In this document: positions 1 through 5,603 of the stretch, piece by piece
Layout: every line of letters starts with the position of its first letter
How positions within the stretch are numbered: the stretch's first letter is position 1
Assembly: GCA_964596375.1 (NCBI GenBank)
Contig: CAZQTO010000120.1
Coordinates: forward strand, 1-6,352
DNA: 6,352 nt
Reading direction: 5' to 3'
Source of the DNA: UBA1543 sp964596375
GTDB lineage: Bacteria; Pseudomonadota; Zetaproteobacteria; Mariprofundales; Mariprofundaceae
Program-made: the position numbers and the translations under genes
The notes under the pieces: model-generated
Database searches by the model: none
Told to the model about the DNA's origin: nothing
Seen by the model: only the letters and a program-made list of their open reading frames with translations

Positions 1-54
1 GACGCAAGCGGAGAAATGGACGCAAGCGGAGAAATGGACGCAAGCGGAGAAATG
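1..54 (+). repeat. three exact 18-bp tandem repeats (in-frame, DASGEM)
   Basis: The unit GACGCAAGCGGAGAAATG occurs three times back to back with no mismatch, at 1-18, 19-36 and 37-54. Being a multiple of three, it adds DASGEM each time without shifting the frame. It lies directly before the SPOR domain, in what must be the linker. The array touches the window start, so the real copy number may be higher. Sequence after 54 (Ala-Ser-Gly-Ala-Gly-Glu-Gly) resembles a degenerate unit. Each unit ends in ATG, which makes spurious internal start calls likely here. Confidence 0.93.
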
Positions 55-309
55 GCTTCTGGTGCTGGCGAAGGCGTTTTCTGGATGATAAATCTTTCTT
101 CCCATCGTAGCCAAGCAGAGGCAGAGAAAGACGTGGAGAGACTTAAGCTGTTGGGTATTGATTCTGAGTGGGTCAAAGCCGAGGTGGATGGCGCAACGTG
201 GTATCGGGTTCGGACCCCCGGAGATGTCAATGTTGCATCAAGCCAAAGGAAGCTCAAGATTCTGGAAGAGAAGCTGGGCATACCGGATGCCTGGGTTGGC
301 CCACGCTAA
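1..309 (+). CDS. SPOR-domain protein, C-terminal part (5' end outside window)
   Basis: The frame is open from the first base and ends at TAA 307-309, giving 102 visible residues, so the true start lies upstream. Residues 1-18 are three DASGEM repeats and 19-26 a Gly/Ala linker. Residues about 27-101 match a SPOR domain: FWMINLSSH at the first strand, a helix rich in Glu/Lys (AEAEKDVERL), the characteristic WYRVR strand near residue 62, and a final helix before a Pro-Arg end. SPOR domains are known to bind glycan strands of peptidoglycan stripped of stem peptides, usually at division septa, in proteins such as FtsN, DedD and RlpA. Which parent protein this is cannot be told because the N-terminus is missing. 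It precedes the polysaccharide operon on the same strand with a 106-nt gap, so it may be a separate transcription unit. The domain call is fairly sure; the specific role is unknown. Confidence 0.82.
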   Translation, partial: DASGEMDASGEMDASGEMASGAGEGVFWMINLSSHRSQAEAEKDVERLKLLGIDSEWVKAEVDGATWYRVRTPGDVNVASSQRKLKILEEKLGIPDAWVGPR

Positions 310-353
310 TCAGAAGCGCAGATTAGGGCATGGTGCACGGTATTCGATAGGGA

Positions 354-372
354 AAGAAGAGAAGCTCTTTTT
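354..372 (+). terminator. weak AT-rich stem-loop, possible terminator of the SPOR gene
   Basis: Bases 354-361 can pair with 365-372 (eight pairs, one of them G-U) around the 3-nt loop AAG. The right arm carries five T residues, so the T-tract lies within the stem rather than after it. The stem is AT-rich and therefore weak. It is the only hairpin with a T-run between the SPOR gene stop at 309 and the next gene at 416. It could end or attenuate transcription, or be chance. No convincing promoter was found in the rest of this 106-nt gap. Confidence 0.28.
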
Positions 373-404
373 CATTAGTTTAGTTGGGTAACACATTGAC
401 ATTC

Positions 405-410
405 AAGGAA
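405..410 (+). promoter_or_regulatory. ribosome binding site deciding a TTG start at 416
   Basis: AAGGAA lies five bases before TTG 416-418. This is the only good Shine-Dalgarno match in the area. The other in-frame starts nearby, TTG 425 and GTG 431, have no purine-rich stretch at proper distance, and the first in-frame ATG (473) would remove most of the lipoprotein signal peptide. Confidence 0.65.
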
Positions 411-415
411 AAACA

Positions 416-3064
416 TTGAATATATTGACTGTGAATAGAAGGACAGGAAGGCTTTTCTTATCGGCACTCGCGATGGCAAGTGTTTTTGGCCTTGCCGCCT
501 GTCATACGACCGTTCCTGAGCCTACCATGCCGGTTAAAAATGCGCAGAAGGCCTTTCCTGAGTATCTGATGCACAATATTGGGCCACAGCGCGTACAAAA
601 TTCGTTTACTGCACGTTTCGACGATCTGAATCAGGATGGACATGTTGATTTGCTCGTGGGCCTCAGGAAGCCGGATGCCGGGTTTCGCGTAGAGTGGGGC
701 GATGGCCATGGGCACTGGAGCACCCAGCAGGGGCCAGGCACGGCCATTGAGACGCGGGCAGCAGTTATTGATGATCTCGAACACGATGGGTTAATGGATA
801 TTTTGATTGGTGGCGAAGGGGACCAGCAGGGCTTGCAGATCTGGCATCTGGATCGGGATGGGCTTTGGAAAAACCACATACCACCAACAGAGAGTGGGCA
901 ATACCGGGACGTCGCGTTTGCAGATATCAACGAGGATGGCTGGACTGATGTGATTGGTGTCCAGGTCGCCTCAGAAGAGGATGGTGGTGTTTATGCCTGG
1001 CTAAATGATGGTCGAGGGGGCCTGGTGCAGCATATCGGACCTCTGGCGAATGGCGTGTTTACCGGCCTGGTAGTGGCGGATATGAATGGGGATGGGCATG
1101 TTGATATTGTTGCTTCCCGCCGTGGCGGGACAGGCGCCGTTCACAAGACCGACACCTGGAGAGGGAGTTGGGTTGCGGTTGGGGGCGTGGAAATCTGGTA
1201 TGGCGATGGAGCCGGGCGCTGGGAGCCTGAAAACCTGCCGGCCGCAAGCGATGTCGAAGCTGTAACCGTAGCGGATGTGAATGGCGATGGGCGACTGGAT
1301 ATTGTTGCCGGCCTCTATTTGCGTGGGATTGAGCTGTGGCTTGGAAGCAAGAATGGCTGGGTCAAACGGACAGTCGTGAATGACGGTACCTGGGGTGCGG
1401 TGCGTGTGGGCGATCTCGATGCTGATGGCAAACGCGAGCTGGTGGCCGCATCAAAAGATGGCCGGGGTCTGGGGCTGTGGAAATGGAACGGTGGCTTCTT
1501 GCTCAGCGGTGACGCATTTACCCCGTTAACGGGATGGTTGCCGGATAGTGGAACGTATTACTCCCTTGATCTGGGAGATGTGCATGGGCGGGGTCTTCTG
1601 GATGTTGCCGCATTGCGCACCGATGGTGCTGTGCAGGTCTGGTCTTTTGAAACTGCGGAACAGGAGCCTGCAGCCGAGTTTGTCGGGGCGCCGATGGGGG
1701 AGCCGTTCAAGATGTATTTTGGCACGGCGCTGGCGAATGTGGGTGAAGATGAAGCAAAGGCCTTGTCCGAGTGGTTCAAATCACTGGGGGTTGCTTCCAA
1801 GAATTATTATTTCCGTGTTGTCGGCAAGGCCGATTCCCGTTCAGTGCATAGTGAAGTTTTTCCCAATAATGAAGCCCTTTCTCTGGCCAGGGCCGAGGCG
1901 CTAAGTGCAATATTGCGCGATCAGGGTGTTGCTGCCGAGCGGATTGCGGTAAAGGCCCTGGGAGACAAGGAGCCTGTGCCGGAAGGAATGACTGATGCAG
2001 CTTTTCAGCAAAACCGTACAGCCTGGGTGCAGGCTTATCCATTGCGGGCAGTCCGCCTGCCTCAGTCGAAAGGCAAGCATGTTGAAAGGGATATGTACAA
2101 CATCGAGGAAAATACAGCCTTTAAAACGATTAATGGTACAGCTGAATACCGGGTTGGTCCGGGGGATGAGGTTTCCATTACCATGTGGCAAGGTGGTAAG
2201 GGGGATGAGCACAAGGTTATAGTGGGAGTTGATGGCACCATATCCCTGCCATTCTTTGAGGGTCTGAACATTAATGACATGACACCGACCGAGATAGATG
2301 CGTATATGGAGAAGACCTTGAAGCGCTATGTGCGGCATCCGAGAGTGGATGTGGACGTTCTCAAGTATAACAGCAAAACAGCCACTATTTTCGGACAGAT
2401 TATGGATTTGACGCGACAGCCGACCGGGCCCGGAACCTACCCACTGCAAGGCAAGGAAACACTGGTGGATTTCATCTCTCGAACGGGTGGTCCGACAGAG
2501 AAAGCCGATATGACTCAAGTGCAGATTATTCGTAATGGCAAGGTGGTTAAGTTGAATCTTGAGCGCGCCATTCAGCAGGCGGATTGGCGTGAGAACGCCA
2601 TTATGGATGATGGTGACACGGTATTTGTACCATCGCTTGAGCAGGCCGGGCGACGGGTATATGTTCTGGGAGAGGTGAAAACACCCGGGATTGTCGAGTT
2701 TACAGGCGACTTCCGAATTCTCGATGCTGTTTCCAAAACAGGGGGCTTTACCGATAACGTATATTATCAAGATATTCGCGTGATTCGTGCTGACCGTGAT
2801 AAGCCGTTGATTCTGCCTGTTGCCTTCAATCTATTGCTGGAAGAAGGCGATTTGACTCAGAATCTGGCCTTGAATGACAGGGATATCATTATTGTTCCGC
2901 GCAGCCCGATTGGGAACTGGAACAAGTTTATTACGGATATCTCGCCCTCCGTCAATTTGCTTTTATTCCAGCCGATGAGTGCGGTCAGTGCGACGCAGGC
3001 GATTCGCTTGGCGAACAAATCATTGAACGCGTCTACCACGACGACTTTTATTGGTGGTCCATAG
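416..3064 (+). CDS. fused outer-membrane polysaccharide export lipoprotein: FG-GAP propeller + OmpA-like + Poly_export/SLBB
   Basis: This 882-residue protein starts at a TTG with a good ribosome binding site. Residues 1-29 are a lipoprotein signal: Arg 8, 9 and 12, a hydrophobic core, then lipobox LAAC with Cys29; His30 does not give the Asp signal for inner-membrane retention, so the outer membrane is expected. Residues about 60-415 hold seven FG-GAP/VCBS calcium-loop motifs starting near 69, 119, 169, 221, 286, 332 and 387 (for example ADVNGDGRLD), as in a seven-bladed propeller. Residues about 432-546 resemble an OmpA C-terminal domain (GKADSRS, then LSLARAEAL, then QQNR). Residues about 576-650 match Poly_export (YRVGPGDEVSITMW), followed by SLBB-type repeats at about 656-738 and 747-828 and a C-terminal segment that may form the membrane helix of Wza relatives. 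Wza-type proteins are usually about 350-400 residues, so the N-terminal 550 residues are extra. The stop lies one base before the kinase start. The export role is confident; propeller and wall-binding roles are inferred. Confidence 0.93.
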   Translation: MNILTVNRRTGRLFLSALAMASVFGLAACHTTVPEPTMPVKNAQKAFPEYLMHNIGPQRVQNSFTARFDDLNQDGHVDLLVGLRKPDAGFRVEWGDGHGHWSTQQGPGTAIETRAAVIDDLEHDGLMDILIGGEGDQQGLQIWHLDRDGLWKNHIPPTESGQYRDVAFADINEDGWTDVIGVQVASEEDGGVYAWLNDGRGGLVQHIGPLANGVFTGLVVADMNGDGHVDIVASRRGGTGAVHKTDTWRGSWVAVGGVEIWYGDGAGRWEPENLPAASDVEAVTVADVNGDGRLDIVAGLYLRGIELWLGSKNGWVKRTVVNDGTWGAVRVGDLDADGKRELVAASKDGRGLGLWKWNGGFLLSGDAFTPLTGWLPDSGTYYSLDLGDVHGRGLLDVAALRTDGAVQVWSFETAEQEPAAEFVGAPMGEPFKMYFGTALANVGEDEAKALSEWFKSLGVASKNYYFRVVGKADSRSVHSEVFPNNEALSLARAEALSAILRDQGVAAERIAVKALGDKEPVPEGMTDAAFQQNRTAWVQAYPLRAVRLPQSKGKHVERDMYNIEENTAFKTINGTAEYRVGPGDEVSITMWQGGKGDEHKVIVGVDGTISLPFFEGLNINDMTPTEIDAYMEKTLKRYVRHPRVDVDVLKYNSKTATIFGQIMDLTRQPTGPGTYPLQGKETLVDFISRTGGPTEKADMTQVQIIRNGKVVKLNLERAIQQADWRENAIMDDGDTVFVPSLEQAGRRVYVLGEVKTPGIVEFTGDFRILDAVSKTGGFTDNVYYQDIRVIRADRDKPLILPVAFNLLLEEGDLTQNLALNDRDIIIVPRSPIGNWNKFITDISPSVNLLLFQPMSAVSATQAIRLANKSLNASTTTTFIGGP
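3053..3057 (+). promoter_or_regulatory. ribosome binding site supporting ATG 3066 for the kinase gene
   Basis: GGTGG lies inside the last codons of the export gene, eight bases before ATG 3066. The frame is open further upstream to TTG 3051, which would add five residues (MVVHS). ATG 3066 is preferred because it is the strong start codon, has this purine-rich site, and begins one base after the upstream TAG, allowing translational coupling. Confidence 0.5.
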
Positions 3065-3065
3065 T

Positions 3066-5372
3066 ATGGCCAATCCGATCAGTACAACTGCAAGCTATGA
3101 ACTAAACCTCGAAGAATACTGGAATATTATTCTTCGCCGCCGCGAAGTGATTCTGTTTTGCGCGCTTGCACTGGGTAGCTTTAGCTGGTTGTTCACATGG
3201 CTGAATCAGCCGCCGGCAATGTATTCTTCCACCACTTCGGTGAGGATCGAAAAATCCACGGATATGACCGGCCTGATGATGCAGAGCATAGCCTTCAGTG
3301 CTGTGGATGATATGGGTACTCAGCTTGCACTGATAAAGTCCTATTTTCTTATGGAACGGGTGGCCCGGCGTATGGGGGTGGTCCCCAAGACGGCGACCGA
3401 TGAAGAGATTCGTGGAAATGCTGTTTTCATGGATAAGGTACTCGGCCTTAAAAACAATATTGAGGCCCAGCAGGAAGGCGCAAGCGGTATTATTAACATC
3501 ACAACCACATCGGGAAACGCTGAATATGCACGGGATTTGGCACAGGCTGTGGCTGAGGAGTTCCGCGCCCTGAATATCGAGGAGAAGAACCGGCGGGTTT
3601 TTGAGGCCAAGCGGTTTATCCAGGATCAGCTTTTGGTGGTGGGAGAGCGACTGAAAGCGGCCGAGGAGGAGGTACGACAGTTTCGCGAGGCGAACAAGGC
3701 ATTGATGGCCGGGCGAGGGTCGGAGGCGCTGTCCAGAATTGGCTCTGAGCAGGAGGATCAATACAGGAAACAATCGCTGCAATTAAATGCGGTGGAGTTT
3801 GCCCTGACTCAGCTCAAGGAGCGCATTCGTCGGGGACCGTGGGACTTTAAGCCGGTCACGGTTGATGATCCAATAAGTCCATATTTTATCCAGTTGAACA
3901 ACAGGCTGGTTACGATGGCAGTGAAGCACACGGAGCTCATGATATCCTTCACCGATGAACATCCCCAGGTTGTTGATTTGCGTACGCAGGGCGATGGTGT
4001 CCTGAACAGCATTGTGGATGAGATGACCAAGCAGATTGAGCAAATTAAATTGCGCATGGCGAATATACAACAAAGCATGGAAGACATGGCAGTTCGCTAC
4101 CATGAGGTGCCTGAACAGGAGCTGAAATTACGTCGATTGCAACGCAAAGTCGTTACCAATGAGCAGTTGTACACCATTCTGGAAGCCAAATTTCAGGAAG
4201 TTCAGATCAAGGAAGCTGAAAAGGTAGAGGAAGTTAGTCTGGTGAGGCCAGCCTTGGTTTCATACGCCCGAATCAATCCGGCACGCACAACCCAGACAGC
4301 AGTGGCGGGGATTATTTTAGGACTGGTTCTAGGCTTGATCATCGCACTCATTATTGAGGCGATGGACAGCTCGGTGGGCACGATCGAGGAAGTGGAGAGT
4401 TATATCGGGACGTCTGTTGTCGGGTTTATTCCAAATCTGGCGCGTGACGAGGCTGTGCAATTATTTTCCGGTATGCCGGGGCTTGCTACCAGCGGGCATG
4501 AACTGGAGCGGCAAATCCGCATGGTATCGCACTTTACGCCGCCATCCACAATTGCTGAGGCTTATCGCAGCTTGCGAACCAATTTGCTGTTCTCGAAAGC
4601 AGGAGAAAACCGTGTCGTGGTGGTCACCAGTTCCACCATGCAGGAAGGAAAAAGCACGGTGGCGACCAATCTGGCTGTTGTTTATGCCCAGCAGGGTGCG
4701 CGGGTACTCCTGATTGATGGGGACATGCATAAACCGATGCAGCACAGAACCTTCGGGCTCGAGCGGGAGCCAGGCTTGAGTGAATATCTGCTGGGGCAGA
4801 TTCCGTGGCAGGATGCCGTACGGCATATTTCCGATGTCTTGCTGGGTGATTTCGGCGTGGATCAGGCGCTTATGACCCCGGGGCTTGATCAGCTTGATAT
4901 CATGACTTGTGGGCGGAAATCATCCAATCCGGCAGGTTTGCTCGCCACACCGGCTATGGACCAGCTCCTTGATCAGGCACGTTCGGAATATGATATGGTG
5001 ATTATAGATATGCCACCATTGTTGCATACCACGGATGCCTCGGTGATTGCAGTCAAGGTGGATGGCATATTGCTGGTTTATCATATTGGTTCGGTGGTGC
5101 GCAGCGCATTGAAGCGCGTGAAGACGAGCGTCGAGACGATGGGGGGCACGGTCATAGGCATTGTGCTCAATGGCGTTCGCGGCGAGTTGTCGCCCGATTT
5201 CTCCAAGTATAAGGTGTCGCGAGCCTATTCCTATGCCTACGCAACCTCTGAAGGGCCTGATAGTGGAAATTGGCTGGATCAGGCCAATGCACAAGTGCGC
5301 AAAATATTTCGTCAAGCCGCACGCTATGTGATGGGTAAAATCCATGCTTTGTTGCGCAAGAGGGGGCAATAG
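3066..5372 (+). CDS. Wzc-family polysaccharide co-polymerase / tyrosine autokinase (Wzz + BY-kinase)
   Basis: This inner-membrane protein of 768 residues controls polysaccharide chain length and couples polymerisation to export. Near the N-terminus it has a Wzz-type start (LEEYWNIILRRRE, 15-27) and a membrane helix at about 28-46. A periplasmic region follows, with coiled-coil-like stretches (about 166-215, 226-256, 318-346) and a GNVR-like segment from about 347 (EVPEQELKLRRL). A second membrane helix lies at about 411-430. The cytoplasmic kinase domain begins with EAYRSLRTNL (498-507), then Walker A with Lys529 (MQEGKST), Walker A' LLIDGDMHKP (548-557) and Walker B VIIDMPP (Asp648). Tyr715, 721, 723 and 725 form a modest C-terminal tyrosine cluster, the usual autophosphorylation site. 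Unlike E. coli Wzc (about 720 residues, tyrosines at the very end), 43 residues follow the last clustered tyrosine, ending in a basic helix. It sits one base after the export gene, its expected partner. Family assignment is firm; kinase activity is inferred from motifs. Confidence 0.95.
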   Translation: MANPISTTASYELNLEEYWNIILRRREVILFCALALGSFSWLFTWLNQPPAMYSSTTSVRIEKSTDMTGLMMQSIAFSAVDDMGTQLALIKSYFLMERVARRMGVVPKTATDEEIRGNAVFMDKVLGLKNNIEAQQEGASGIINITTTSGNAEYARDLAQAVAEEFRALNIEEKNRRVFEAKRFIQDQLLVVGERLKAAEEEVRQFREANKALMAGRGSEALSRIGSEQEDQYRKQSLQLNAVEFALTQLKERIRRGPWDFKPVTVDDPISPYFIQLNNRLVTMAVKHTELMISFTDEHPQVVDLRTQGDGVLNSIVDEMTKQIEQIKLRMANIQQSMEDMAVRYHEVPEQELKLRRLQRKVVTNEQLYTILEAKFQEVQIKEAEKVEEVSLVRPALVSYARINPARTTQTAVAGIILGLVLGLIIALIIEAMDSSVGTIEEVESYIGTSVVGFIPNLARDEAVQLFSGMPGLATSGHELERQIRMVSHFTPPSTIAEAYRSLRTNLLFSKAGENRVVVVTSSTMQEGKSTVATNLAVVYAQQGARVLLIDGDMHKPMQHRTFGLEREPGLSEYLLGQIPWQDAVRHISDVLLGDFGVDQALMTPGLDQLDIMTCGRKSSNPAGLLATPAMDQLLDQARSEYDMVIIDMPPLLHTTDASVIAVKVDGILLVYHIGSVVRSALKRVKTSVETMGGTVIGIVLNGVRGELSPDFSKYKVSRAYSYAYATSEGPDSGNWLDQANAQVRKIFRQAARYVMGKIHALLRKRGQ
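5359..5366 (+). promoter_or_regulatory. strong ribosome binding site of the small membrane protein gene
   Basis: AGAGGGGG lies within the last codons of the kinase gene, six bases before ATG 5373. It is the strongest Shine-Dalgarno-like site in the window and supports real translation of the 76-residue reading frame that starts directly after the kinase stop. Confidence 0.7.
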
Positions 5373-5603
5373 ATGCGTGAAGATATGTATCGCCTGCGGC
5401 GCAGGAAGCAAAGGCGGCGACGCATAGTGGTCATCACCATGATGTGTATGGTTGCAGCACTGGTAGCAGTTACCATGAAGGAATGTGGTAAGAATCTGCA
5501 GGACAAACTCAATGATCAATACGTGCCTATGGATGATCTGCGCAAAGATTATGAAACCTACAACAGGCTAAAAGAAAGTGGAGCGTTACCACCCAAACGA
5601 TGA
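5373..5603 (+). CDS. small Arg-rich single-pass membrane protein, unknown function
   Basis: I do not recognise this 76-residue protein. It starts at ATG 5373 immediately after the kinase stop, with a strong ribosome binding site, and its TGA overlaps the next start as ATGA. Residues 7-17 are nearly all basic (nine Arg or Lys among eleven), followed by one hydrophobic helix at about 18-34. By the positive-inside rule the N-terminus should be cytoplasmic and residues 35-76 periplasmic. The latter part is hydrophilic and probably helical (LQDKLNDQ, DDLRKDYETYNRLKE) and ends in PPKR. Cys38 follows the helix without a proper lipobox, so a lipoprotein is unlikely. The position between kinase and ligase/polymerase suggests an accessory part of the polysaccharide machine, perhaps touching the kinase at the membrane; this is inference. 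Expression is well supported by coupling on both sides. Confidence 0.8.
   Translation: MREDMYRLRRRKQRRRRIVVITMMCMVAALVAVTMKECGKNLQDKLNDQYVPMDDLRKDYETYNRLKESGALPPKR

Noticed and set aside
1..54. CRISPR-like repeats
   Set aside because: The 18-bp units are contiguous, have no spacers and are in frame within a protein linker.
16..309. SPOR protein starting at ATG 16
   Set aside because: The ATG is part of each repeat unit and the frame is open to the first base, so this is an internal Met and not a supported start.
158..391. 77-residue open frame on the + strand
   Set aside because: It overlaps the SPOR coding frame out of phase and runs into the intergenic stretch, with no domain or ribosome binding site.
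1901..2770. 289-residue open frame on the - strand
   Set aside because: It lies wholly inside the export gene, whose + frame there encodes clear OmpA-like, Poly_export and SLBB motifs. The - frame product shows no recognisable domain and has a His/Asn/Ile-rich composition unlike a typical protein.
3051..3065. TTG 3051 as kinase start, adding five residues
   Set aside because: ATG 3066 is a stronger codon with GGTGG at eight bases and directly follows the upstream stop; the extra MVVHS fits nothing in the family.
3102..3782. 226-residue open frame on the - strand
   Set aside because: It is antisense to the kinase N-terminal half, with no domain and no ribosome binding site noted; it is a shadow of the coding strand.
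4920..5519. 199-residue open frame on the - strand
   Set aside because: It spans the end of the kinase gene and the small membrane protein gene in antisense, is very rich in His and Cys, and has no recognisable motif.
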